Below, one piece after another: positions 33,626 through 41,450 of a DNA stretch of 64,000 bases; positions within the stretch are counted from its first letter, which is position 1, and the number at the start of each line of letters is the position of its first letter. The notes under the pieces are model-generated. The model made no database searches, was not told the origin of the DNA, and saw nothing but the letters and a program-made list of their open reading frames with translations. A program made the translations under genes and the position numbers. Origin of the DNA: JAICND01 sp040905905 (GTDB taxonomy: Bacteria; Actinomycetota; Acidimicrobiia; Spongiisociales; ZC4RG35); contig JBBDQN010000051.1 in NCBI GenBank assembly GCA_040905905.1, positions 124,001-188,000 of the forward strand. Reading direction: 5' to 3'.

Positions 33626-35799
33626 CCCAGTCCACCGACCAGAACATCGCCTTTGACGTCGAGGGCATGACCTGTGCGTCCTGCGCGGTCAGGGTTGAAC
33701 GCGCCCTTTCCTCCCAGCCGGGAGTCGACCAGGCCAGCGTCAACTTTGCCAGTGGGCGTGCCCGGGTCAGGGCTGACGCCAGCATCGACGTATCCGCACT
33801 TCGGGAGGCCGTACAGAAGATCGGTTATGACCTGAAGGACTCCGATCCCGCCGATCACTCACACGCAGGCCACATGCATGACGACAACGAAGGTCTGCAA
33901 TGGCGGCGGTTTCTCGTGGCGGCCGTGCTGTCGGCTCCGTCGTTGTTCCTCGCCATGGCGGGTCATTCGTCCCAATGGAGTCGCTGGTTGCAGTTCGCAC
34001 TCGTGACTCCGGTCGTGTTGTGGGTCGGCGCTCAATTTCACGTCGTCGCCTGGAAGCAGGCCCGTCATCGCCAGGCCAACATGGACACGCTCATTTCGGT
34101 CGGGTCACTCGCGGCCTATCTGTGGTCGGTGTGGGCCCTGTTCACCCACAGTGACGTCTTCTTTGAGACGGCCGCGATCATCGTCACATTGATCACCCTT
34201 GGCCGTGCATTCGAGGCCCGGGCTAAGGGTCGAGCTTCGCGTGCATTGGTATCTCTTCTCGAATTGCGTCCGGACAAAGCCCGAATCCGGGTCAAATCGG
34301 GTGACACCTGGGAGGAACGGACCGTTGCTGCCGACACCCTATTGCCCGGTGATCTGATGGTCATCCGGCCCGGAGAGAGAGTGCCTACCGACGGCGAGAT
34401 CGTCGAGGGCCAATCGGCCTTCGACGAGTCGATGTTCACAGGCGAGTCAATCCCGGTGGAAAAAGGCGTCGGGGCATCTATCTGGGGAGCCACCGTCAAC
34501 CAAAATGGGCTGCTGGTGGCGCGGGCCACGGAGGTGGGCGAGGGCACCGCCCTTGCCCGGATCGTCTCCCTTGTCGAGGAGGCACAGGCCGGCAAGGCGC
34601 CGGTGCAACGTCTGGCCGACCGGGTCTCGGCGATCTTCGTCCCGATCGTGATTCTGATTGCCCTTGCCACCCTGACGATCTGGCTGACCCTGGGCAACGG
34701 CACTGCCGAAGCCGTGCGAGCTGCGGTGGCGGTGCTGATCATCGCCTGTCCCTGCGCTCTCGGCCTCGCCACCCCTACCGCCATCATGGTGGGTAGCGGC
34801 CGCGGGGCCGAACTCGGGATTCTGTTCAAGAACCCCGAGGTGTTTGAACGAGCCCAGGCCATCGATGCGGTTCTCCTCGACAAGACCGGAACCCTCACAA
34901 CCGGTGCGATGACCTTGACCGACTTCGTCACCAACGATTCACCCGATCGTTTCCTGCTGCTGGTTGCCTCGGTGGAAGCAGCCGGCGGGCACCCCGTGGG
35001 CAAAGCGGTTGCGCTGGGGGCCGAAGAACGCGGGATCCGCCTGGGAGGCGCCACCGCCGTCGAGACCATCCCGGGGCTGGGCGTCACCGGTGTTGTCGAC
35101 GGCAAGGAGGTACTGGTAGGCAGCCTCAAACTGGCGGCCGATCGTGGGCTCGAGGTGGAGCCGCTAACGGTGGCGGAACTAGAGGACTGGGAAAGGGAAG
35201 GAAAGACCGCCTTTATCGCAGCCTATGACGGTCGGGTCCAGGGCGCCATCGCCGTCGCCGACACCGTGCGTCCCGCTTCCGCCGAAGCCATCGCCGATCT
35301 GCACTCGCTCGGTCTGGAGACGGTGATGGTCACCGGTGACAACCAGGCAACCGCCGAGGCCATTGCCCGCCAGCTCGGGATCGAGCGCGTGATCGCCGGT
35401 GTCTTGCCACACGAAAAAGCAGCCGAGGTGGAACGTCTGCAGGCACAGGGGCGCCGGGTGGGGTTTGTCGGTGACGGCATCAACGACGCCCCGGCTCTCA
35501 CCCAGGCCGACCTCGGAATCGCCATTGGGACCGGAACCGAGGTGGCGGTTGAGGCCGGCGAGGTGGTCCTGGTCGGGGGCGACCCGGCTCTCGTCCCGGT
35601 GGCCATTGAGCTGGCCCGCCGCACCCTGGGCGTTATCCGCCAGAATCTGTTTTGGGCTTTCGGATACAACGTCGCCGCGATCCCGATCGCCGCCATCGGC
35701 CTCCTCGATCCGATGTTGGCTGCCGGCGCCATGGCGTTTTCTTCGGTATCGGTCGTCCTCAACAGTCTCCGCCTCCGCCGTTTCCGGGGCCGTCTCTAA
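33622..35799 (+). CDS. copA: Cu(I)-exporting P-type ATPase CopA with probable CTG start
   Basis: About 725 residues. N-terminal HMA domain (VEGMTCASC), a His-rich patch (HSHAGHMH), membrane helices, TGES phosphatase loop, CPC in the transport helix, DKTGTLT phosphorylation site, GGHPVG (the HP motif of P1B pumps) and GDGINDAP. The first in-frame ATG (33667) would delete the first HMA strand, and no ATG, GTG or TTG exists upstream before a stop. CTG at 33622 overlaps the copZ stop as CTGA and has AGGTGG in Shine-Dalgarno position, so I start there. Confidence 0.93.
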   Translation: MTQSTDQNIAFDVEGMTCASCAVRVERALSSQPGVDQASVNFASGRARVRADASIDVSALREAVQKIGYDLKDSDPADHSHAGHMHDDNEGLQWRRFLVAAVLSAPSLFLAMAGHSSQWSRWLQFALVTPVVLWVGAQFHVVAWKQARHRQANMDTLISVGSLAAYLWSVWALFTHSDVFFETAAIIVTLITLGRAFEARAKGRASRALVSLLELRPDKARIRVKSGDTWEERTVAADTLLPGDLMVIRPGERVPTDGEIVEGQSAFDESMFTGESIPVEKGVGASIWGATVNQNGLLVARATEVGEGTALARIVSLVEEAQAGKAPVQRLADRVSAIFVPIVILIALATLTIWLTLGNGTAEAVRAAVAVLIIACPCALGLATPTAIMVGSGRGAELGILFKNPEVFERAQAIDAVLLDKTGTLTTGAMTLTDFVTNDSPDRFLLLVASVEAAGGHPVGKAVALGAEERGIRLGGATAVETIPGLGVTGVVDGKEVLVGSLKLAADRGLEVEPLTVAELEDWEREGKTAFIAAYDGRVQGAIAVADTVRPASAEAIADLHSLGLETVMVTGDNQATAEAIARQLGIERVIAGVLPHEKAAEVERLQAQGRRVGFVGDGINDAPALTQADLGIAIGTGTEVAVEAGEVVLVGGDPALVPVAIELARRTLGVIRQNLFWAFGYNVAAIPIAAIGLLDPMLAAGAMAFSSVSVVLNSLRLRRFRGRL

Positions 35800-35869
35800 G
35801 GTTTCATTCCTAAGAATCATCTCATGGACGGTTAACCGGCTTCTCATTGACGTCGGGCAGAGTGCGCAT

Positions 35870-37126
35870 GTGACTGTCAGCCACAAGCTCACCTCCGACC
35901 TGACCGACCCGAAGTTGGGGGCCCTCGCAGCACTTTTGGCTCCCGGTATTCCCGAGCCTTTACTCGCTCTCGGCGATGAGCTGGGGGCAAGAGTTAGCGC
36001 AGCCGAGGCCATCCAGGTGACTTGGTGGCCAGGTCGAGGCATCACTGTTCGCTACCGAGCGAAGCTGGAAGGGGGCCAGATACCTGGCGAACACCAGCTT
36101 GTGGCGGTTTCGGGGGAGATACCCGAAGGCGCCCTGATCGTGGAGGGAGACCGCGGCGCCCGGGTCGGGTTGTGGCGGGTCCCCTTTGATCCCCAGCTTC
36201 CCGGGCTTGCTTCAGCCCTCGATCCGGGTACCACCGGCGCCCTTCTCGACGATCTCGGTCTGCCGGTGGGCAAGGTTCGCACCAAGCTGCGGGCCTACCG
36301 GCCGGGTAAACGGGCCGTGGTCGAAGTCACCCGGTCCTCGGGTTCGATCTTCCTCAAGATCGTGCCTCCCAGGGACGCAGGCCGCCTGCATCGCATCCAC
36401 CAGTTCCTCTTGGGCCACCTCCCCGTACCCCAGTCACTCGGGTATTCCCCCGACTTGGGAGTCATCGCATTGCACGCCATGGCCGGAACCACACTGCGGC
36501 AACGACTCCTGGCGGGCGGACCTCTCCCCACTCCCGCAGCCCTGGAGCCGCTGCTTGCAGCGTTGCCGGTACCCGACAGAAGCTGGAAAGCGCCCTCACC
36601 GATCGATCGGGTCCCCCGGCTTGGCGAACTGCTCTCGGCTTTGCTTCCCAAACAAGCCTCACTTGTCGGAGAGTTGGTCGCGGAGATCGGAGTGGAAACG
36701 CTGAAGGCCGATCGGCCCGTCCACGGCGACTTCTACGAGGCCCAGGTGATGACCGCCCGCGATCAAGTCGTGGGAGTGCTCGACTTCGATACATTCGGCA
36801 TGGGCAGGGCCCCCGACGATCCTGCCACGATGATCGGGCATCTGGCGGTCCTGTCACACACCCAGAGCTCCGCCCGAATTCGGGGATTCGCCAACGACCT
36901 CCTGCGAAGGGCGGACTCCCACCACGACCCCGTCGATCTTCGGCGCCGGGTCGCGGCGGTGGTCCTGTCTTTGGCGACAGGGCCATTCCGGGTGCAACGG
37001 CCCAACTGGCCCCAATCAACTCACGATCGGCTCCACCAGGTCAAACGATGGCTCGAGAGCGCTCGCCGGGTCGAGGAGACCGGTTTCGTCACGAATGCAG
37101 GTCTCTCCCAGACCGTGGCGGGGTAA
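35870..37126 (+). CDS. Aminoglycoside-phosphotransferase-family kinase
   Basis: 418 residues from GTG at 35870. The C-terminal half is the APH/choline kinase fold: VHGDFYEAQVM (Brenner-type HGD motif, with Gln where Asn is usual), VGVLDFDTFGMG (metal-binding DxD) and an N-lobe Lys in SSGSIFLKIVPP. The N-terminal ~110 residues are not recognised. It probably phosphorylates a sugar or small-molecule hydroxyl; antibiotic resistance is not implied. The start is uncertain because no clear Shine-Dalgarno sequence or -10 precedes it. Confidence 0.78.
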   Translation: MTVSHKLTSDLTDPKLGALAALLAPGIPEPLLALGDELGARVSAAEAIQVTWWPGRGITVRYRAKLEGGQIPGEHQLVAVSGEIPEGALIVEGDRGARVGLWRVPFDPQLPGLASALDPGTTGALLDDLGLPVGKVRTKLRAYRPGKRAVVEVTRSSGSIFLKIVPPRDAGRLHRIHQFLLGHLPVPQSLGYSPDLGVIALHAMAGTTLRQRLLAGGPLPTPAALEPLLAALPVPDRSWKAPSPIDRVPRLGELLSALLPKQASLVGELVAEIGVETLKADRPVHGDFYEAQVMTARDQVVGVLDFDTFGMGRAPDDPATMIGHLAVLSHTQSSARIRGFANDLLRRADSHHDPVDLRRRVAAVVLSLATGPFRVQRPNWPQSTHDRLHQVKRWLESARRVEETGFVTNAGLSQTVAG

Positions 37127-37134
37127 GACGACCG

Positions 37135-37518
37135 ATGCAGACCCCGAACATGCGCAGGGCGGCCCCCAATTGGAAGGTGCTTGCGAGCGTTGCTGCAGCG
37201 AGCGCGCTTGGCATCAGCGGCTGGGCTTTGGCCGACAGCAAGGCAGTGTCAAATCCTCCTCCCATCGATCTGGCCGATAGCAAAACTCCCGTCGACGCCA
37301 CCCGTGTCACGATCGAAGAGGATCTCGGTTTTGGGGCGCTAAACGACGAACTCGACTCTCCGCTGGATCCAGAAGACCCTCGCGGCGATGTCGCCTCGAT
37401 AACCGGTGACCCTCCCGCCGGTTTGGACACTCTCACGGGCGACACCTCTGACGACGTTTCAGCCGCTGAAGTCGATGACGACGACTCCGATGACTCCTCG
37501 GCGGGATCGGGCGCTTAA
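37135..37518 (+). CDS. Exported acidic protein, unknown function
   Basis: 127 residues from ATG at 37135. A signal-like hydrophobic segment (about 14-28, ASVAAASALGISGWALA), then a low-complexity Asp/Ser/Glu-rich region. No family recognised. It begins 8 nt after the APH-like gene, so the two are likely co-transcribed, and a hairpin terminator follows 15 nt past the stop. Confidence 0.55.
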   Translation: MQTPNMRRAAPNWKVLASVAAASALGISGWALADSKAVSNPPPIDLADSKTPVDATRVTIEEDLGFGALNDELDSPLDPEDPRGDVASITGDPPAGLDTLTGDTSDDVSAAEVDDDDSDDSSAGSGA

Positions 37519-37525
37519 CCGGTAA

Positions 37526-37562
37526 GAAGAGCAGGCGTCGGAGCAATCCGGCGCCTTCTTCT
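37526..37562 (+). terminator. Intrinsic terminator after the acidic exported protein
   Basis: GGCGTCGGA (37534-37542), GCAA loop, TCCGGCGCC (37547-37555) with one G-U pair; flanking GAAGA and TCTTC extend the stem. TTCTTCTC follows. Confidence 0.75.
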
Positions 37563-37584
37563 CGCTAGGGCCTCAGGATGGGGA

Positions 37585-37590
37585 TAGGGT
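37585..37590 (+). promoter_or_regulatory. -10 box of the PAC2 gene
   Basis: TAGGGT ends 6 nt before the GTG at 37597; no Shine-Dalgarno sequence. Leaderless initiation predicted. Confidence 0.45.
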
Positions 37591-37596
37591 GACCCG

Positions 37597-38436
37597 GTGA
37601 GCGCCATCAATTGGCAACGCCGACCTCACCTGCGACGCCCCCAGGCGGTTTGTGCTTTCGCGGGCTGGGGAGATGCCGGCGACGCCTCCACCGGAGCGGC
37701 CCATCACTTGGTCGCGACTATGGAAGGCGACGCCTTCGCTCGCATCGACCCCGACGACTTCTACGAGTTCCAGGCCCGTCGGCCTCAGGTGGAGTTCGAG
37801 TCCGGGGTGAGGTCGGTGTACTGGCCCGAAAACGAGTTCCATGCCCTGCATCATCCCGAGGGCGATCTGGTCGTCGTTGTCGGCGAAGAGCCCCATCTTC
37901 GCTGGAGGGCGTTTACCAACGAGATCGCCGCCGCCCTGGTGGACCTCGGAGTGACCAGGGTCGTACTGCTCGGAGCGTTTCTCGGCCAGGTAGCCCACAG
38001 CCGACCGGTGCCCCTGGTCGGGGCAGCCTCTGACGTGTCGTTGCTTGTCGATCATGACGTCGGTGTGAGCGACTACGAAGGGCCTACCGGAATCGTGGGA
38101 GTGCTCACCCAGGCTTTCGCGGAACGTGGCGTGGAAGCGGTGTCGGTGTGGGCCGCTGTACCGCACTACTTGTCGAACCAGACCTATCCACCGGGAATTC
38201 ATGCCCTGGTCCGCAAAACAACTCAGATCCTCGGGTTGCCCTTGGATCTATCCGAGCTGGCCGCGGCTGCCGCCGAGTATCGATTTTCGGTCGACGCGGT
38301 AGTGGCTGACAACGAAGAGCTAGTGGGATATATCGAGAAGTTGGAAAACGCCGAAACTCGCAACGTTCGACAGCATCCAGGCAGCCCGGTTGAGGGCCTG
38401 GTCGAGGAGATAGAACGATTCCTCGAAGAGCGATGA
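37597..38436 (+). CDS. PAC2-family protein
   Basis: 279 residues with PAC2 features: VCAFAGWGDAGDASTGAAHHLV, VYWPENEFHAL, LVVVVGEEPHLRW, TRVVLLGAFLGQVAHSRPVPLVG, and GPTGIVGVLTQAFAERGVEAVSVWAAVPHYL. PAC2 proteins resemble proteasome assembly chaperones. In actinobacteria many occur without a proteasome link, and none is visible here. Confidence 0.88.
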   Translation: MSAINWQRRPHLRRPQAVCAFAGWGDAGDASTGAAHHLVATMEGDAFARIDPDDFYEFQARRPQVEFESGVRSVYWPENEFHALHHPEGDLVVVVGEEPHLRWRAFTNEIAAALVDLGVTRVVLLGAFLGQVAHSRPVPLVGAASDVSLLVDHDVGVSDYEGPTGIVGVLTQAFAERGVEAVSVWAAVPHYLSNQTYPPGIHALVRKTTQILGLPLDLSELAAAAAEYRFSVDAVVADNEELVGYIEKLENAETRNVRQHPGSPVEGLVEEIERFLEER

Positions 38437-38446
38437 CCTGATGAAC

Positions 38447-38470
38447 AGAGGGCCGCTGGTGCGGCCCTCT
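38447..38470. terminator. Bidirectional hairpin between PAC2 and bS22 genes
   Basis: AGAGGGCCGC (38447-38456), TGGT loop, GCGGCCCTCT (38461-38470): a perfect 10-bp stem. It sits between convergent genes and only 3 nt past the bS22 stop. T-rich sequence follows on the plus strand. Confidence 0.7.
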
Positions 38471-38473
38471 CGA

Positions 38474-38563
38474 TCACTTCTTCTTGTGGCGGTTCGCCTT
38501 AAGACGCTTGCGATATTTGTGTTTGGACATCTTCTTGCGCCTCTTCTTGATCAGAGAACCCAT
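38474..38563 (-). CDS. Small ribosomal protein bS22 (AURKAIP1/COX24-domain), 29 aa
   Basis: 29-residue, almost wholly basic protein beginning MGSLIKKRRKKMSKHKYRKR. It matches the tiny actinobacterial 30S protein bS22, whose mycobacterial members start MGSVIKKRRKRM. It stabilises decoding-centre rRNA in mycobacterial ribosome structures. ATG at 38563, TGA at 38476-38474. A weak GAGG lies upstream. Easily missed because of its length. Confidence 0.88.
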   Translation of the reverse strand: MGSLIKKRRKKMSKHKYRKRLKANRHKKK

Positions 38564-38638
38564 AAAACCTCGTGAATCATTAGCTGTTTTGTGAGCTAAT
38601 AGCTTGGCCGCTCGCCGGCGTTGGGTCAAACCGCGGGA

Positions 38639-39484
38639 TCAAATCAGACCGGTTTTGGCGACCAGGAACCGACGCACGACCCCGTTGTACAACTCGAGTG
38701 ATATGGCTTCGATGACGGCTGCAGCTAGGTCCTCGGGGACCAGTGCCAACACCGACGGGCCTGCTCCCGACCAACAAGCATGGACGGCCCCGGCTCCCCG
38801 GGCGATATCGATGAGGTTGGCGACCTCGGGCCGGTGGTGGTTGCGGGGTGCTTCATGCAGCTCGTCCTGAGCGGCTGCGGCCAACAAGGCCTCGTCGCCG
38901 GAGGTGAGCCCGGCTACGAGGGCTGCAATCCGGCCCAGACTTCGAACCACAACAGCACGGGGAAAGGCGTCGGGAATGAACGAGCGGGCTTCGGTGGTGG
39001 CCAGTGGATGTTCGGGGATTGCGATTATGGGGACCAGGGTGGGATGCAGATCAAGATTGTGAACCTCTCCATCGGGTGTGCACAGCACCAATCCACCGAA
39101 AGCGGCAGCCGCAGCATTGTCGGGATGTGCCTCCATCTCTGCCACCAGCTCAAAGATCGTGCGGGGATGAGGCTCCCACCCACTGGTTCGCCAGGCAGCT
39201 CCTGCGGCGGCGGCTGCTGCTGCGGCTGACGAACCGAGGCCGCGTCCAATCGGAATGTGGTTGTCGACTGTGATCCGCAGCGGTCCTTCTCCGCCCCTCG
39301 CTCGTTGCGCCGCTTCCAACACGAGCTCATCTCCACCCAGAGGTTGCTCCGGTCCTATATGGGTTACGTCCCAGCGGTCTGCCGCGGTAGCCGTGACGGT
39401 GCATCGCAACTCAAGAGCAAGGGCCAGCACATCAAACCCTGGTCCGAGATTGGCAGAGGACGCCGGTGCTGAGGCGGTTGGCAC
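38639..39484 (-). CDS. thrB: Homoserine kinase
   Basis: 281 residues. GHMP kinase fold: SSANLGPGFDVLALAL, the phosphate loop PIGRGLGSSAAAAAAAAGAA, and the C-terminal ACWSGAGPSVLALV motif 3, all as in ThrB. Phosphorylates L-homoserine in threonine synthesis. No thrC or hom gene is in the window. GTG start at 39484 with TAGCCT 6 nt upstream. Confidence 0.9.
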   Translation of the reverse strand: MPTASAPASSANLGPGFDVLALALELRCTVTATAADRWDVTHIGPEQPLGGDELVLEAAQRARGGEGPLRITVDNHIPIGRGLGSSAAAAAAAAGAAWRTSGWEPHPRTIFELVAEMEAHPDNAAAAAFGGLVLCTPDGEVHNLDLHPTLVPIIAIPEHPLATTEARSFIPDAFPRAVVVRSLGRIAALVAGLTSGDEALLAAAAQDELHEAPRNHHRPEVANLIDIARGAGAVHACWSGAGPSVLALVPEDLAAAVIEAISLELYNGVVRRFLVAKTGLI

Positions 39485-39490
39485 AATGAG

Positions 39491-39496
39491 AGGCTA
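39491..39496 (-). promoter_or_regulatory. -10 box of thrB
   Basis: TAGCCT on the minus strand ends 6 nt before the GTG at 39484; it overlaps the end of the phzF-like coding region. No Shine-Dalgarno sequence. Confidence 0.45.
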
Positions 39497-40273
39497 GATG
39501 TGAACGAAGCGCACCTCATCTTTGGCCACAGACCCGCCGATCATCGACTTATCGCGGTCCCAACGAAGCAAGATGAGGGAGGGGTAACCGGTCTCTTCCC
39601 CTTGATGGATCGACAACTCCCCATCCATTTGACCCGCCCACCGCATCCGGGCAGCCAACGCCACTGCCGCCGATCCCGTCGCCGGATCCTCGGGTACTCC
39701 CACAGTGGGAGCGAAGAACCGCGAACGGACCGACTTCCCGTGTTCCTCCCAGGCCCACAGATACACCTCACCCCAGTCGGCGGCAGGCCCTGGCGCAGCA
39801 GCGTGTACAGCCTCAGGGGTGTCGAGTTGTACCAGCAGATAAGGAACGGGCAGCGTCACCTCCACGATCTCTCGGGCCGAGACCCAACCTGAAAGGTCGA
39901 GATCCATCTTCCGAACGGGTTGGTCGGCGCGGGTTTCGACCCAGGTGGTGTAGTTCTCTTGTCTGATGCCAACAGGGCCTATCGCGCATTCGATCCAGTC
40001 GGGATCGAGTGGACTCAGATTGAGGAGCACCCAGGCGGCCCCCACCAAGGGGTGGCCGGCGAAGGGGATCTCGGCTGCCGGGGTAAAGATTCGGGCCTTG
40101 GGCATGGTCCCCTCGAACCAGGAGAGGAAAATCGTCTCGCTGAACCCGAGGTCGGTCGCCAAACGTTGCATCTTGTGATCGTCCAAACCAAGGATGTCGG
40201 TGACAACTCCGAGGTGATTGCCTCCTGCGTTGTCGCGAGTGAAAACCCGGAGCACGTAACAATGACGTGGCAT
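39494..40273 (-). CDS. PhzF-family isomerase/epimerase-like protein
   Basis: 259 residues with the diaminopimelate-epimerase-like PhzF fold: catalytic Glu46 in FSETIFL, IPFAGHPLVGAA, and EDPATGSAAVALAA in the second half. Family members isomerise small metabolites; there is no phenazine cluster here, so the substrate is unknown. TATCTT 7 nt before the ATG; divergent from a small membrane protein. Confidence 0.88.
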   Translation of the reverse strand: MPRHCYVLRVFTRDNAGGNHLGVVTDILGLDDHKMQRLATDLGFSETIFLSWFEGTMPKARIFTPAAEIPFAGHPLVGAAWVLLNLSPLDPDWIECAIGPVGIRQENYTTWVETRADQPVRKMDLDLSGWVSAREIVEVTLPVPYLLVQLDTPEAVHAAAPGPAADWGEVYLWAWEEHGKSVRSRFFAPTVGVPEDPATGSAAVALAARMRWAGQMDGELSIHQGEETGYPSLILLRWDRDKSMIGGSVAKDEVRFVHI

Positions 40274-40280
40274 GGCTGAA

Positions 40281-40298
40281 AAGATACCTGGCTAGCGT
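40281..40298. promoter_or_regulatory. Back-to-back leaderless promoters
   Basis: Minus-strand TATCTT (40286-40281) ends 7 nt before the phzF-like ATG at 40273; plus-strand TAGCGT (40293-40298) ends 8 nt before the GTG at 40307. The entire divergent region is 33 nt. Confidence 0.45.
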
Positions 40299-40306
40299 CT
40301 CGTCCA

Positions 40307-40540
40307 GTGATCGACATCCTCGGGCTCGACAGCCTGTTCGCCGAACTCGTTACCGGTCTCGGTCTCGCCCTGCTAGTCGGTAACGGGTTTGCCTGGTGGA
40401 AACAACGCCAGGGCCGGCGGCCGGCGGGAGTAGAAGGCCCGTTTCGCCAAGGCCGTGTGGCCTTTTTGTTGGTGGTGGGAGTGCTGATGACGGTTTGGGG
40501 AGTGGCTTCCCTCGTTACCAGACAGGGAGCCCCCGGGTAA
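40307..40540 (+). CDS. Small two-TM membrane protein
   Basis: 77 residues from GTG at 40307, with two hydrophobic helices (about 8-28 and 50-68) joined by a basic loop (KQRQGRRPAG). Function unknown. The terminal codons lie 15 nt before tRNA-Gly. Confidence 0.6.
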   Translation: MIDILGLDSLFAELVTGLGLALLVGNGFAWWKQRQGRRPAGVEGPFRQGRVAFLLVVGVLMTVWGVASLVTRQGAPG

Positions 40541-40555
40541 CCTTGCCCTCGCTCT

Positions 40556-40626
40556 GCGGATGTAGTTCAACGGCAGAACACGGGCTTCCCAAGCCCGGAG
40601 TGGGGGTTCGATTCCCCTCATCCGCT
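40556..40626 (+). tRNA. tRNA-Gly (anticodon CCC)
   Basis: Acceptor stem GCGGATG/CATCCGC, discriminator T, T-arm GGTTCGATTCC, and anticodon stem CGGGC-loop-GCCCG with loop TTCCCAA, giving anticodon CCC. 71 nt, no encoded CCA. Confidence 0.95.
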
Positions 40627-40662
40627 CGTGAAAAACGCGTGGGGGGCAACCCGCGCGGGACG

Positions 40663-40668
40663 TACACT
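40663..40668 (+). promoter_or_regulatory. -10 box of dcd
   Basis: TACACT ends 7 nt before the ATG at 40676; no Shine-Dalgarno sequence, so a leaderless dcd mRNA is predicted. Confidence 0.5.
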
Positions 40669-40675
40669 CGCTGCC

Positions 40676-41260
40676 ATGATTCTGTCGGACCGGGACTTGC
40701 GCGCTTTGCTCGAGTCGGGGCGCCTGGTGGTCGACCCTCTCGGTCACAATGCAGTGCAACCTTCCTCGATCGATCTCCGGGTTGGGCGCCATTTTCGGGT
40801 CTTCGTCAACAACCTGTATCCCTTCATCGACGTCCGTCAGCAGATGGAGGAACTGACTCGTTTGGTCGAGACGGCCGACGACCAGCCCTTCATCCTCCAT
40901 CCCGGTGAGTTCGTGCTCGGCACGACGTTGGAGCGAGTCGAGATCGCCGATGACATCGTCGGTCGTCTGGAGGGCAAGAGCTCATTGGGACGCCTGGGAC
41001 TACTCATCCACAGCACCGCCGGCTTTGTCGATCCGGGTTTTCGGGGGAATCTGACTCTGGAACTGTCCAATGTCGCCAACCTTCCCATCACCATCTATCC
41101 AGGGATGAAGATTGGACAGATCAGCCTGTTTCGGATGACCTCTCCGGCCGAGAACCCCTACGGGTCGAGCAAGCTTCAGAGCAAATATGTGGACCAGGTC
41201 GGGCCCACTCCCTCCCGGTACTGGGAAAACTTCGTCGACGACGTCAGGAAAACTGACTAG
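40676..41260 (+). CDS. dcd: dCTP deaminase, probably bifunctional dUMP-forming type
   Basis: 194 residues. GRLEGKSSLGRLGLLIHSTAGFVDPGFRGNLTLELSNVANLPI carries the Ser/Arg substrate loop and the catalytic Glu. The STAGFVDPGF form matches the M. tuberculosis/M. jannaschii bifunctional Dcd-Dut rather than the HRIDPGW form of enterobacteria, so it likely converts dCTP straight to dUMP. Start at ATG 40676, supported by TACACT 7 nt upstream. Confidence 0.93.
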   Translation: MILSDRDLRALLESGRLVVDPLGHNAVQPSSIDLRVGRHFRVFVNNLYPFIDVRQQMEELTRLVETADDQPFILHPGEFVLGTTLERVEIADDIVGRLEGKSSLGRLGLLIHSTAGFVDPGFRGNLTLELSNVANLPITIYPGMKIGQISLFRMTSPAENPYGSSKLQSKYVDQVGPTPSRYWENFVDDVRKTD

Positions 41261-41419
41261 TCCGGGAGGGCTAGTTAGAGATGGCCCTCAATTACTACCG
41301 GCTTCCCGACGATATACCGACGACAACTGAATATGACCCCGGCCGACGTTCGGAAAACCTCTCCTCCTCCATCGAGAGAATTTTCTCCAGATCCCTCCAT
41401 CGGGCGGTAAGCCAGGGTA

Positions 41420-41445
41420 GGAAAGCGGCCTTCGGGCCGCTTTCC
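41420..41445. terminator. Hairpin between dcd and the convergent metalloprotease gene
   Basis: GGAAAGCGGCC (41420-41430), TTCG loop, GGCCGCTTTCC (41435-41445), a perfect 11-bp stem with a stable UUCG loop. The region 41261-41450 otherwise shows no credible gene. Confidence 0.75.
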
Positions 41446-41450
41446 GCCGT

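Noticed and set aside
35399..35869. Long upstream extension of the APH-like gene
   Set aside because: It overlaps copA in another frame and has no homology.
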